A stretch of 64,000 bases of DNA, from the NCBI RefSeq assembly GCF_011421635.1, contig NZ_WTLI01000022.1, forward strand, positions 1 through 64,000. The letters run 5' to 3'. Under the pieces are notes generated by a model. That model did not search any database. It was given only the letters and a program-made list of their open reading frames with translations, and had not been told where the DNA came from. The translations under genes and the position numbers were made by a program. Positions 16,934 through 26,269 of the stretch are shown here, in pieces. Source of the stretch: Paenibacillus turpanensis (GTDB taxonomy: Bacteria > Bacillota > Bacilli > Paenibacillales > YIM-B00363). Position 1 is the first letter of the stretch. Every line of letters starts with the position of its first letter.

Positions 16934-17402
16934 GAATAGAATGGTCGCTTCTTGATGTGAAGTGGAAGCAGCCGGAGCCTCGCTGATTGCAGCTTCGAGC
17001 TGCATCAACCTGAACACCGCGGGTTGTCAAATTCATGTGTTCAAGGCTCACTTCGCAATCATGCACACGCCGTTCGTATCTGATCCTGCCCGACTTCCTC
17101 CCTTTTAAGCGGCTTCCGCTGCTTCCCCTAAGTCGGGCACAGATGCGGACTCCATCAACCTCCATACCGCAGATGAGCACAGCCTTGTCCAGCAGTATTA
17201 ATTTCGGCAAGTGGATACTTGCTGATAAGTTTGAATACAGGTTAGGAAAGAGGCGAGGCCGACCGGCCTCTCTTTTTCATTCCCAGTCCTAACGAAGTCC
17301 AGTATAATGAAGATTAGGTACTGTATTTGATCCTTGTACAATAGATAGCATTTTATACATTTCATACATGTCATACTTTACAACAGTCGGGAGCGTTAGC
17401 AG
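16934..17402. other. intergenic region with terminator, no convincing gene
   Basis: Short frames on both strands here have no ribosome sites and atypical composition (Arg/Ser/Pro-rich). A terminator lies at 17250-17278. Just upstream of the hybrid kinase are three 9-bp-spaced motifs (TATACAT 17354, CATACAT 17363, CATACTT 17372) of unknown meaning. Confidence 0.5.
17250..17278 (+). terminator. terminator downstream of the unknown three-gene unit
   Basis: GAGGCC-GACC-GGCCTC hairpin followed by TCTTTTT. It lies about 320 bp after the last stop codon, so it may end a long 3' region. Confidence 0.75.
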
Positions 17403-20400
17403 ATGAATGCGGTTGCGGGCTTTAAGCTGAACGAGCGAATCCATGAGGGCACAAGAACAGCGATTTATCGGGGGATTCGAGAAGAGACAGGAGAGAAAGT
17501 AATTGTAAAGCTCTTGAAATCGGATCGTCCGATACGGGATGAGGTCATTAAGCTGCGGAAGGAATTCGAGCTTGCTTCCGGTCTGGACCGGGAGAAGATT
17601 GTTGTCCCGCTGGAGCTTGTTGAGCACCCAAGGGGATTTGCGCTTGTCCTCGAGGATTACGGCGGGATTGCACTGCAGCAGCTGCTTAAAACGCGGCCAA
17701 CCGGCTTAGATACGATTTTAAATATATCGGTCCAATTAAGTATAATCGTCGGTTATTTGCACCGGAACAAGTTGATTCATAAAGATATAAAGACTAACAA
17801 CTTCATTATTCACCCGGAGACGCTTCAGGTGAAGCTGACCGATTTCGGAATTTCCACTCCTTTTGGATCGGGAGAGGAGTGGGAGCTGCCTTCAGTACGA
17901 AGCGGGGAGCTGGAGGGTACGATGGCGTACATTTCGCCTGAGCAGACGGGCCGGGTGCATCGCCGGATTGATTATCGGACGGATTTTTATTCCCTGGGCG
18001 TTACCCTGTACGAAATGTTCACCGGAAGACTGCCCTTCCGCGCTCAGGAGCCTGCAGAGCTGATGCACAGCCACATTGCCAAGCAGCCGATCTCCCCTTC
18101 GATGCAGGACGTTCGGATCCCCATCCCGATCTCGGAAATTATTATGAAATGCTTGGCCAAAAATCCGGAGGATCGATATCAGAGCGCTTACGGGCTTCAA
18201 TACGATTTACAGCAATGTTTAGAGCAGGTTCAGCAGTACGGTCATGTTGCACCCTTCGAAATCGGAACGAAGGATTTAAAAGATATTTTTCTCATCCCGC
18301 AAAAGCTGTACGGAAGGGAAGAGGAGCTGCATGCCGCAGCATCCTTCTACGAACGGCTTCCGTATGGAGGCGGCGGGCTGATTCTGGTATCGGGCAGCCC
18401 GGGCTCCGGTAAGACAAGCTATGTCCAGGAAATTCAAACGACGGTGCTTAAGCCCGGCGAGCTACGGTTAACCGGGAAATTCAACGAGCTGCAAAAGCAT
18501 ATTCCGTATTATGGATTTATCCGTGCATTCCGCCGCGTTCTCCGCCAGCTTCTCGCCGGACCGGAGGATGAGCTGGATTTGTACCGTCAGCGCTTTACAG
18601 CCAAGCTGAAGGAAAATGGCCGTGTATTGGCACAGGTAATGCCGGAGCTGGAATGGATCATCGGCAAGCAGCCGGAGCTGGAGGCGATGCCCTCCGCAGA
18701 GGCTGTAAACCGGTTCCATTATGCGGTGTACCATTTCCTTGAATGCTTGACTGAAACTTCATTTGTTACGGTCGTTTTGGATGATCTGCAGTGGGCCGAC
18801 GCGAGCTCGATCCAGCTGCTTCATTTTTTGACGATAGAGCTGCAGATGTCCTCCGTTTTGTTCATTGCAATGTACCGCAGCGAGGAGGTGCGGGAGTCGC
18901 ACTTCCTCTCGTGGTTAATCGATGAGGCTGCGTCGGCCGGTCATCCTCTGCAGCTGGAGCTTCAGCCGCTTTCCGGAAAAGCCATTCATGAGCTGCTCTG
19001 CGATACATTGGGCTGCAGTAAGGAGCGGAACGAAGCTTTGCTTCGCAGCGTTGTGCATAAAACCGGCGGAAATCCATTTTTTGTCAAGCGGCTGCTGAGT
19101 GAGCTGCATGAACGGAAGCTGATTTATTTTGATTATGAAGCGGGAATTTGGGCATGGGATGAACGGGCGATCGCTGCATTGCAGGTAAGCGACCAGGCGG
19201 CCGGCTTTATTGCCGAGCAAATGGTACGTCTTCATCCGGCTGCGCTAAAGCTGCTGAAGCACGCTTCCTTTATCGGCGGGGAGTTTTATGTCGATTTGCT
19301 CGGAAGATTGACGCAATTGGAGGAGGAGGAAATTTCCCGCCGCCTGCGCGATGCGGAGCTTTCCCCGTTTGTAGCCCCTATCCATGAAACGGGCGAGCCG
19401 GAAAAATACCGCTTTCTGCACGATAAGATCCGAGAGTATTGCTATTCCTTATGGTCGTCAGAGGAGATTCGGGAAGGACATTTGCAGCTGGCCCGCATGT
19501 ATACGCAGTCGGAAATCAATCCGCAGGCCTCGGAAGAAACGCTGTTTGCCGCCGTCAATCATTACAATTTTTGCTATGATGCTGTGACGGATGCGGCAGA
19601 ACGAAGCGCTGTCGCCGCGCTGCACGTAACCGCCGGTAAACAGGCGATGAGCTGCGCGGCCTTCGCTTCCGCCGGAACCTATTTTGAAAGCGGATTGAAG
19701 TGGCTTTCAAAGAACAGCTGGAAACATGAATACGAGCTCGCGTTCGGCATGAACCTTGGTCTGATGGAGACCGCGTTTTTAAACGGACGGTTTGGCGATG
19801 CGGAGCAGGTTTTTTCCTTACTCAAGGAGCATTCTCAGACATGGCAGCACCGGGCGGCGGCCTATCAGGTTTGCGTCAATCTCTATACGCAAATGGGTCA
19901 GCATGCGAAGGCGGTGGAAACGGGAATCGAAGGCTTGGCAGCCTACGGAATACGGATCAGCCCTTCGCCTACCCAGCTGGAGCTATTGCAAGCACTGGCT
20001 AAAGTTCGACTGCGAATGACGGGGAAAACGGAGGACCGTGTCGTTCACCGGCACAGTAAAGCGGATGACAGTCTCGGCGCTCTCATGAAGCTGATGAATG
20101 AAACGGCGACCTCCGCGTATTTTACCAATCCGAACTTATATATTTTTATGATGCTAGAAATCGTAAGCTTATCGCTGAAGCACGGTCATTCGGTAGAAAC
20201 CTCGAACGGCTTTATCGCGTATGGGCTGCTGCTTGGCTTTGGCATGGGACGTTACAGTAAAAGCATGGATGCAGGTCAGATTGGCCTTGAGCTCAGTGAA
20301 ACTTATTTCCATCGCGGGATGAAATGCAAGGTCAACTTTACCTTCGGCGTGTTTCTTAGTCCATGGAAGCAGCCTTTGCAGGCTTCGCTTGATTATTTGT

Positions 20401-22661
20401 GGAAGTCGTTCCATTACGGAATTGAATCGGGAGATCTGGTGTATGCCGGCTATGCCGTGACGTATATCGTACTTGTACATGATTTCCTCGGACGCCCGCT
20501 GCAGGATGTGCGCCAGGAGCTGGAGCGGCAAATTTTATTTGTGCAGAAAACGCGAAATCCGGAGACCTTGTGGATGCTGGAGATGTTCCGGTATATTTTT
20601 GCGAGTCTGGACGGAAGCGCGGTGCTGCCGCTGGTGATCGGCGACAGTCCCGAAGAAGAGGAGCTCAGGCTCGAGCGGTTGAAGGGTAGCCATAATCAAG
20701 TCATCGTTCAAGTGTTCTACATGAAGAAAGCGATGCTAAATTATTTGTTCGGCGAATACGAAGAGGCGCTGCGTATGGCAAGGCTTTCGGAATCGGTTGT
20801 TTCCGTGTCGTTCGGATTGTTCCACGCCGTTGAACATGCCTATTTTTCCGCTTTAGCGGCATGCGCGTGTTATAGCAGAGCGGAAGGAAAAGAACGGCAC
20901 AGGCTGCAAAAGGAGATTCGCACCTATGCGGCAAGGCTGCGTAAGTGGGCCCGGGAATGCCCGGAAAATTACGCCCATCTGTACGGGCTGGTTCAAGCCG
21001 AGCGTCACCGCTTGGCCGGCAGAAGCAGGCAGGCCGAGCTGGCGTACGAGCAGGCGATGGAAGCGGCGCTCGATCACGGCTTTACTCAGCATTACGCGAT
21101 CACAGCGGAGCGGGCGGCATTATTTTACCGGGAGCAAGGCCGAAAGCAGGCGTGTTCTTTCTATATGACAGCGGCATATCAAGCTTATGAGCAGTGGGGG
21201 GCTTCCGCGAAGACGGCCCATATGGAAGGCGCTTATGGCCCGTTAATCTCCCAGCCTTCACCGCAGGCCCCGGGCATTTCAGCTACGATGACGAAGAGCA
21301 CCAACACCTCTGCGCAATCGATCGATTTTGCGGCGGTGCTGAAGGCGACGCAAACGGTTGCCGGGGAAATTGTTATGGAGCGTCTTTTGACACGGCTCCT
21401 TAATATTTTGCTGCAGACGACCGGTGCCAGCCGCGGGGTCATTGTGGTGAAGAAAAAGGAAGGCTTGTTTGTGGAAGCGGAATCCGATCCGGGGCAGCGG
21501 ATGGATGGCGCGGCGGACGGGGAAGCGAAAGCGGAACCGGAAGCGGTCCGGGTGCTGCAGGGGCAGGAGATTGGAAGCTTCGCAAGGCTTCCGCTGTCCG
21601 TTGTGCACTATACGGCGCGTACGTTGGAAACGATGGTGCTGAATGACGCTGCATCCGAAGGGATATTCATCAGCGATCCGTATATTCAGCGTTATCGTCC
21701 GCATTCCGTGCTGTGCACGCCGATTTTACTGCACGGCCAATTGGCCGCCATTATTTACTTGGAAAATGAAATGACGACGCATGTGTTTAACGCCCAGAAA
21801 CGGGCGATTATCGATATTATCGCCGGACAAGCGGTGATCTCACTCGAGCATGCGCGCTGGGTTCTCCATTTGGAGGAACGTGTGAAAGAGCGGACAGATG
21901 AAATTATCCGCATGGAGGAATCACGGCGTAATCTGCTTTCGAATATTTCGCATGATCTTGGCACGCCTTTAACGTCGATTCAAGGCTACGTGGAGGCGAT
22001 CTTGGATGGAGTAATTACGGGAGAAGAGGCGCAGGCAAAGGTTCTGAAGGTCGTGCACAGCCGTGTGCTCGGCATTCAAAGGCTGATGAAGGATTTGAAG
22101 CAGCTGAGCCGGATGGAAACAGGGCAGCTTACGATGAATAAAGAAGCGTATCCTGCACTGGAGTTAATGCGCCAGCTGTTTTCAAAGCATGAGATGGATG
22201 CGGAAAAAGCGGGAATTCGCTATTCACTGACAATAGGCAATTTGCTGCCGGAATCGCGGGATGCGGAGGGATCCGAGCCTTTTGTGATCGCGGACAACGA
22301 CCGGATCGGCCAGGTGGTAAGCAATCTTGTTTTCAATGCACTGCGTTATACCCCGGCCGGCGGGGAGCTGCATGTGCATATATCCAAGGAAGCGGATTGC
22401 AAGCAGCTCCTGATCAAAATATCGGATACGGGGGCCGGCATTGCCGAGCATGATGTCCCCTTCGTATTTGACCGGTTTTACCGGGGAAGCAAAGCACGCA
22501 GCTCGTCCGATGGGGGAAGCGGCTTGGGCCTTGCCATTGCCAAAGAAATCATTGAGCTTCACGATGGGCAAATATGGGTTGAAAGCGAGTTGGAAAAAGG
22601 AAGTACCTTTTACTTTACGCTTCCTTTGGTTTGGAGCGAGCCGAAACGCTCGCTGCGCTGA
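17403..22661 (+). CDS. hybrid Ser/Thr kinase - ATPase - GAF - histidine kinase
   Basis: A 1752-residue multidomain sensor. Residues 7-275 are a eukaryotic-type kinase with Lys36 (VIVK), the catalytic loop HKDIKTNN (126-133), DFG (147-149) and SPE (178-180), so it may be active. Residues 300-600 are an AAA-type ATPase with Walker A GSPGSGKT (331-338) and Walker B VVLDDLQWAD (457-466). A long helical TPR-like region follows to about 1300. A GAF domain lies at about 1325-1475 and a coiled coil near 1490. The histidine kinase has His1517 in SHDLGTPL, N box NLVFNALRY, and DTGAGI and GLGLAIAKEI glycine boxes. This order is known from cyanobacterial and Paenibacillus hybrid kinases. GGGAG lies 9 bases before the ATG. 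Its 3' end overlaps the convergent response regulator by 47 bp. Confidence 0.93.
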   Translation: MNAVAGFKLNERIHEGTRTAIYRGIREETGEKVIVKLLKSDRPIRDEVIKLRKEFELASGLDREKIVVPLELVEHPRGFALVLEDYGGIALQQLLKTRPTGLDTILNISVQLSIIVGYLHRNKLIHKDIKTNNFIIHPETLQVKLTDFGISTPFGSGEEWELPSVRSGELEGTMAYISPEQTGRVHRRIDYRTDFYSLGVTLYEMFTGRLPFRAQEPAELMHSHIAKQPISPSMQDVRIPIPISEIIMKCLAKNPEDRYQSAYGLQYDLQQCLEQVQQYGHVAPFEIGTKDLKDIFLIPQKLYGREEELHAAASFYERLPYGGGGLILVSGSPGSGKTSYVQEIQTTVLKPGELRLTGKFNELQKHIPYYGFIRAFRRVLRQLLAGPEDELDLYRQRFTAKLKENGRVLAQVMPELEWIIGKQPELEAMPSAEAVNRFHYAVYHFLECLTETSFVTVVLDDLQWADASSIQLLHFLTIELQMSSVLFIAMYRSEEVRESHFLSWLIDEAASAGHPLQLELQPLSGKAIHELLCDTLGCSKERNEALLRSVVHKTGGNPFFVKRLLSELHERKLIYFDYEAGIWAWDERAIAALQVSDQAAGFIAEQMVRLHPAALKLLKHASFIGGEFYVDLLGRLTQLEEEEISRRLRDAELSPFVAPIHETGEPEKYRFLHDKIREYCYSLWSSEEIREGHLQLARMYTQSEINPQASEETLFAAVNHYNFCYDAVTDAAERSAVAALHVTAGKQAMSCAAFASAGTYFESGLKWLSKNSWKHEYELAFGMNLGLMETAFLNGRFGDAEQVFSLLKEHSQTWQHRAAAYQVCVNLYTQMGQHAKAVETGIEGLAAYGIRISPSPTQLELLQALAKVRLRMTGKTEDRVVHRHSKADDSLGALMKLMNETATSAYFTNPNLYIFMMLEIVSLSLKHGHSVETSNGFIAYGLLLGFGMGRYSKSMDAGQIGLELSETYFHRGMKCKVNFTFGVFLSPWKQPLQASLDYLWKSFHYGIESGDLVYAGYAVTYIVLVHDFLGRPLQDVRQELERQILFVQKTRNPETLWMLEMFRYIFASLDGSAVLPLVIGDSPEEEELRLERLKGSHNQVIVQVFYMKKAMLNYLFGEYEEALRMARLSESVVSVSFGLFHAVEHAYFSALAACACYSRAEGKERHRLQKEIRTYAARLRKWARECPENYAHLYGLVQAERHRLAGRSRQAELAYEQAMEAALDHGFTQHYAITAERAALFYREQGRKQACSFYMTAAYQAYEQWGASAKTAHMEGAYGPLISQPSPQAPGISATMTKSTNTSAQSIDFAAVLKATQTVAGEIVMERLLTRLLNILLQTTGASRGVIVVKKKEGLFVEAESDPGQRMDGAADGEAKAEPEAVRVLQGQEIGSFARLPLSVVHYTARTLETMVLNDAASEGIFISDPYIQRYRPHSVLCTPILLHGQLAAIIYLENEMTTHVFNAQKRAIIDIIAGQAVISLEHARWVLHLEERVKERTDEIIRMEESRRNLLSNISHDLGTPLTSIQGYVEAILDGVITGEEAQAKVLKVVHSRVLGIQRLMKDLKQLSRMETGQLTMNKEAYPALELMRQLFSKHEMDAEKAGIRYSLTIGNLLPESRDAEGSEPFVIADNDRIGQVVSNLVFNALRYTPAGGELHVHISKEADCKQLLIKISDTGAGIAEHDVPFVFDRFYRGSKARSSSDGGSGLGLAIAKEIIELHDGQIWVESELEKGSTFYFTLPLVWSEPKRSLR

Positions 22662-23349
22662 ATTTATACCCGACCCCCCGGACCGTTTGAACAAAGTCCG
22701 GGCGGGACGGGTCTTTTTCTATCTTTTTGCGTAAATTGCTGATGTGCACCATGACGGTGCGCGTATCGCCATAGCTGTCGGACCCCCAAATGAGGTCGAA
22801 CAGCTGCTCCACCGGATACACTCGCCCCGGAGTTAAGGCCATTTTGCTGAGTAGGCTGAATTCGGTTGCTGAAAGCGCAACGGGGGCTCCGTCCAACCGC
22901 ACCTCGTGCGAGACGATATCGATTTCAAGCGGGCCAAAGACCATCGCGGAAGCCGGTTCCGGCTGTATTTCCGAGGTGGTCCGGAGATTGCGGCGCAAAT
23001 GCGCCTTCACCCTGGCAACCAGCTCTCCGGGACTGAACGGCTTCGTCATATAGTCGTCGCCGCCAACGTTCAGGGCAATAATTTTATCCCAGTCCTCACC
23101 CTTGCAGCTTAAAAATAGTATCGGATTATGCGTCAGCTCCCGAAGCTGGCGGCAAACCTCCAAGCCGTCCTTCTCAGGCAGCAGCACGTCCAAAATAATC
23201 AGATCCGGCTTATGCCGGCGCACAGCCTCTACCGCTTCAATTCCGTTGCAAGCAGTCACTACCTCGAACTGCTCTTTTTCGAGATAGAGCCGGATGACAT
23301 CAATAATCTCCTCCTCGTCGTCTACAATGAGAATCCGTCCGTTATTCAC
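22615..23349 (-). CDS. OmpR/PhoB-family response regulator
   Basis: A 244-residue regulator. The receiver has acidic residues in ILIVDDEEE, the phospho-Asp in LIILDVLLPEKDG and the Lys in YMTKPFSPGEL. The C-terminal winged helix ends DPSRPDFVQTVRGVGYKF. It starts at GTG 23349 with GAGGTGA 6 bases upstream. It is convergent with the giant hybrid kinase and shares 47 bp of antisense coding sequence with it. It is the likeliest partner of that kinase because no other histidine kinase is adjacent. It is also a candidate to bind the phased repeats at 14552-14611, which is inference only. Confidence 0.92.
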   Translation of the reverse strand: MNNGRILIVDDEEEIIDVIRLYLEKEQFEVVTACNGIEAVEAVRRHKPDLIILDVLLPEKDGLEVCRQLRELTHNPILFLSCKGEDWDKIIALNVGGDDYMTKPFSPGELVARVKAHLRRNLRTTSEIQPEPASAMVFGPLEIDIVSHEVRLDGAPVALSATEFSLLSKMALTPGRVYPVEQLFDLIWGSDSYGDTRTVMVHISNLRKKIEKDPSRPDFVQTVRGVGYKFSAASVSARSKPKEA

Positions 23350-23527
23350 ATCCGTTCACCTCGATCGAAAAAACTAAACATATGTCGTGAATGTCAAATA
23401 CTATCGAAATTGTAACACACCTTAAGCTGAATGTAGGTATACTTTTGTAAAATATGAGAAAACAGATGTGCTTGATGGCTGTGAAGAAAAGGATTGACAA
23501 AAACGATACGCTCGTTTATATTCGTAA

Positions 23528-23542
23528 ACGTAATAATTACGA
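23528..23542. promoter_or_regulatory. Zur-box-like site 1
   Basis: ACGTAATAATTACGA matches the Bacillus Zur consensus TCGTAATNATTACGA at 14 of 15 positions counting N as a match. Confidence 0.65.
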
Positions 23543-23625
23543 TTATATGCAAATGATTATAGGAAACAACTTCATTGAATGGATAGGGGGTCAAGCTTCG
23601 GCTTGGCTTTAAAAAAAGAGTCAAA

Positions 23626-23640
23626 TCGTAATGTCTACGA
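23626..23640. promoter_or_regulatory. Zur-box-like site 2
   Basis: TCGTAATGTCTACGA keeps both outer TCGTA/TACGA arms of the Zur consensus. Two centre positions differ (GTCT for the expected NATT), and it is preceded by AAA as in the extended consensus. Confidence 0.5.
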
Positions 23641-23718
23641 TCAGTATAGAGCGCATAAGCTTTAGTGTGTGTATGCTCTTGATCAACGCAGCAAAGGTAT
23701 CTTTCTGTTTCTGTTTAA

Positions 23719-23733
23719 TCGTAAAAATTACGT
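23719..23733. promoter_or_regulatory. Zur-box-like site 3
   Basis: TCGTAAAAATTACGT matches the Zur consensus apart from two positions. It lies 30 bp upstream of the solute-binding protein start codon, where a bound repressor would block transcription. Confidence 0.6.
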
Positions 23734-23763
23734 TTATAAACCATGGGGAGTGGAGTAATACAT

Positions 23764-25323
23764 ATGAAAACGTTGGTACATAAGAAAATGTCGCTGCTGC
23801 TGGCGGCAGCATTAGTTTTCACAGCGGGTTGTGCGGTGAAGGAGGGCTCGGACAATACCTCGGTTCCGGCTGCTGCAGTTGATTCCAAGAAAATCACCCT
23901 CATGCTGCATTTTAAATCGGGTACGCTTGATCCGCATAATGATTTCACGCCCCTCCGCGCCGGGGTGACGGAGACACTCGTGAAGCTCGACGATCAATTG
24001 CAGCTGAAGGGCTGGCTTGCCGAAACATGGGTGGCCAAGGATGAGCTTACCTGGGAATTTACGATTCGGGATCACATCACCTTTCATGACGGAACGAAGC
24101 TGGACGCAGCCGCGGTGAAGGCGTCCTTCGAGAGGGGTCTGAAGGTAAGCAAACGACTTGCAGGCCTTAAGATCAAATCTATGGATGCGAATGGACAGTT
24201 ATTCACAGTGGTTACCTCTGAACCGAATCCGGCGCTGCCGTCCGAGCTGGTTAATCCGTACGCGTCGGTCGTCAGTGTAGAAGCGGAAAAAAAGATGGGC
24301 ACAGAGGCATTTAATATGGCGCCTGTAGGAACGGGGCCGTTTGTAGTTAAGCAGTTCACGCCGAACATTGAGGCGAAGCTGGAACGTTACGATGCGTATT
24401 GGAACGGAAAGGCGAAGCTGAAGGAAGCGGTTGTTAAGTTTAATGAGGACGGCAATGTGCGTGCGCTGGCCCTGCAGTCCAAGGAGGCGGACATCGCATG
24501 GAGCCTTCCAGCCGAGAGCATCGAGGTGGTTCGCAAAGAAAAGGAATTAACGGTGGAGTCGATTCCGAGTTTGCGTGTTCATTTTCTACTCTACAATCAG
24601 CAAAAACCACAGATGCAGGATGTGAAGGTGCGTCAAGCGATCAGTCTTCTGCTGAACCGTGAAAGCGTAGCGAAGGATATTATGCTGGGCAATGCAACGG
24701 CGGCGAACGGTCCGTTTAACGACAAGCTCCCATTTGCGAGCAGCGCTCCTGTTCCGAAGCTGGATCAGGAAAAGGCGGTCAGTCTGCTTAAGGAAGCGGG
24801 GTATACACTGACAGCGGATCATAAGCTGGTCAAGGATGGAACGCAGCTTACGCTGGAGCTGGTGACGTACAATGCAAGGCCGGAGCTCCCTCTTATGGCG
24901 CAGCTGCTTCAGTCGGATGCGGCCAAGGCCGGCATTAAAGTGAATATTCGCAACGTCGAGGATTCCGACAATTACTTGAAGGAAAACAAAGACTGGGATG
25001 TGGCGACGTACAGCAACCTGACAGCCCCTCGCGGGGACGGCGGCTTTTTCTTGAACAGTGCCTTTATGCCAAGCGGCTCATTGAATCCGGGGAAAATTAA
25101 CATTCCGGAGCTTACACAGGTTATTGAGAGCTTAAATAAACAAAGTGATGTAACGCAGCGAAATAAGCTCATTCAGGAAGCCGTTTCGATTGTGGATAAA
25201 GAAGCGGTGCACAGCTACGCAGTGTTTCCGAATTTAATTATCGGTGTAAATAAGCGGGTTACGGATTGGACGCCTGGACGTGAGGAGTTCTACATCCTGA
25301 CGCCTACAATGGATGTGAAATAG
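23764..25323 (+). CDS. Nik/Cnt-type ABC importer solute-binding lipoprotein
   Basis: A 519-residue family 5 (SBP_bac_5) protein with a signal peptide and lipobox VFTAGC. The mature part begins KITLMLHFKSGTLDPHNDFTPLRAGVTETLVKLD, as in nickel/metallophore binders (NikA, CntA) rather than typical OppA. The start is ATG 23764, because the signal peptide begins there and GGAG lies upstream. It is the first of five genes encoding a complete importer. Three Zur-like operators upstream suggest zinc or a zinc-opine complex as substrate; nickel remains possible. No metallophore synthesis gene (CntKLM type) is present in this window. Confidence 0.85.
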   Translation: MKTLVHKKMSLLLAAALVFTAGCAVKEGSDNTSVPAAAVDSKKITLMLHFKSGTLDPHNDFTPLRAGVTETLVKLDDQLQLKGWLAETWVAKDELTWEFTIRDHITFHDGTKLDAAAVKASFERGLKVSKRLAGLKIKSMDANGQLFTVVTSEPNPALPSELVNPYASVVSVEAEKKMGTEAFNMAPVGTGPFVVKQFTPNIEAKLERYDAYWNGKAKLKEAVVKFNEDGNVRALALQSKEADIAWSLPAESIEVVRKEKELTVESIPSLRVHFLLYNQQKPQMQDVKVRQAISLLLNRESVAKDIMLGNATAANGPFNDKLPFASSAPVPKLDQEKAVSLLKEAGYTLTADHKLVKDGTQLTLELVTYNARPELPLMAQLLQSDAAKAGIKVNIRNVEDSDNYLKENKDWDVATYSNLTAPRGDGGFFLNSAFMPSGSLNPGKINIPELTQVIESLNKQSDVTQRNKLIQEAVSIVDKEAVHSYAVFPNLIIGVNKRVTDWTPGREEFYILTPTMDVK

Positions 25324-25324
25324 A

Positions 25325-26269
25325 ATGGGGAAACTGGCGGGGCAGAGGCTGATCCAGCTGCTCTGGGTGCTGCTTTTTTTATCGGTTGTTACGTTTACGC
25401 TCATGAAGCTGGCACCAGGCGACCCGGTACGATCGATTTTAAAGCCGGATGAATTTCTGGTGACGGAAGCTGATATGGCTGAGCTTCGAGAGGAGCTTGG
25501 CCTTAACGAAGCAGTTGTCGTTCAATATGGAGCTTGGCTGTGGAAGGTGCTTCAGCTTGATTTAGGGAATTCCCATTTAACGGGGAAACCAGTTTGGGAC
25601 CTGATCATGAGCCGGTTGACGGTAACTTTACAGCTGACTGCGGGGGCTTTGCTCGTCATGCTTTTGATCACGTTTCCGCTAGGGATGGCTGCGGCTCGTT
25701 ATACGGGGAGGTGGCCTGACCATATCAGCAGGCTGCTGGCGATCGTCGGGGCTTCGATTCCGAATTTTTGGCTTGGACTTATTTTGATGTATTGGTTTGC
25801 CTACAAGCTGCAGCTGCTTCCCTCGACAGGCATTGGCACGTTGGAGCATATGATTTTACCCTCGATTGCGCTCGGGTTTTCATTTGCCGTTGTCTATGCG
25901 CGAATTTTGCGGACAGGGCTGCTGGAAAGCTTGTCGCAGGATTATATTTTGGCGGCAAGAGCAAGAGGGGTTCCGGAACGAACCATTTGGCTCAGGTACG
26001 CGCTTCGTGCCGCACTGCAGCCAGTGGTGACTTTATTCGGATTAAATATTGGAACGCTTCTCGGAGGGGCTGTCGTGATCGAAACGATGTTCGGCTGGCC
26101 GGGACTCGGGAGCATGGTCGTAAGTGCAATTTTTGGACGGGATTATCCGGTTATCCAAGGCTTTGTCTTATTTTCCGGGTTTGTCGTTGTTGTCATTAAC
26201 TTCTGCGTGGACCTGATCTATCGGTGGATTGATCCGCGAATCCGGCTTGGAAAGGAAGAGGTTTTGTGA
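25325..26269 (+). CDS. Nik/Opp-type ABC importer permease 1
   Basis: A 314-residue permease of the NikB/DppB family, with the typical N-terminus (QRLIQLLWVLLFLSVVTFTLMKLAPGDP) and the EAA loop YILAARARGVPERTIWLRYALRAAL. Six membrane segments are predicted. It starts 1 base after the binding-protein stop and overlaps the next permease by 4 bases, so translation is coupled. Confidence 0.92.
   Translation: MGKLAGQRLIQLLWVLLFLSVVTFTLMKLAPGDPVRSILKPDEFLVTEADMAELREELGLNEAVVVQYGAWLWKVLQLDLGNSHLTGKPVWDLIMSRLTVTLQLTAGALLVMLLITFPLGMAAARYTGRWPDHISRLLAIVGASIPNFWLGLILMYWFAYKLQLLPSTGIGTLEHMILPSIALGFSFAVVYARILRTGLLESLSQDYILAARARGVPERTIWLRYALRAALQPVVTLFGLNIGTLLGGAVVIETMFGWPGLGSMVVSAIFGRDYPVIQGFVLFSGFVVVVINFCVDLIYRWIDPRIRLGKEEVL

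Larger units (their letters stand above)
23350..23763. other. regulatory intergenic region with three Zur-like sites
   Basis: A 414-bp AT-rich region between the divergent response regulator and metal-importer operon. It contains three Zur-like boxes (annotated separately). It also has an AAACGA-N5-TCGTTT palindrome starting near 23500 and a short CAAGC-TTCG-GCTTG hairpin near 23593-23606. I see no gene in it. Confidence 0.6.

Noticed and set aside
16914-17292. Overlapping short frames on both strands between the unknown unit and the hybrid kinase
   Set aside because: No ribosome sites, no family resemblance, and the plus frame runs through a terminator.
23593-23606. CAAGC-TTCG-GCTTG hairpin as a terminator
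   Set aside because: Only five base pairs and no T-run; it lies between divergent genes where no terminator is needed.
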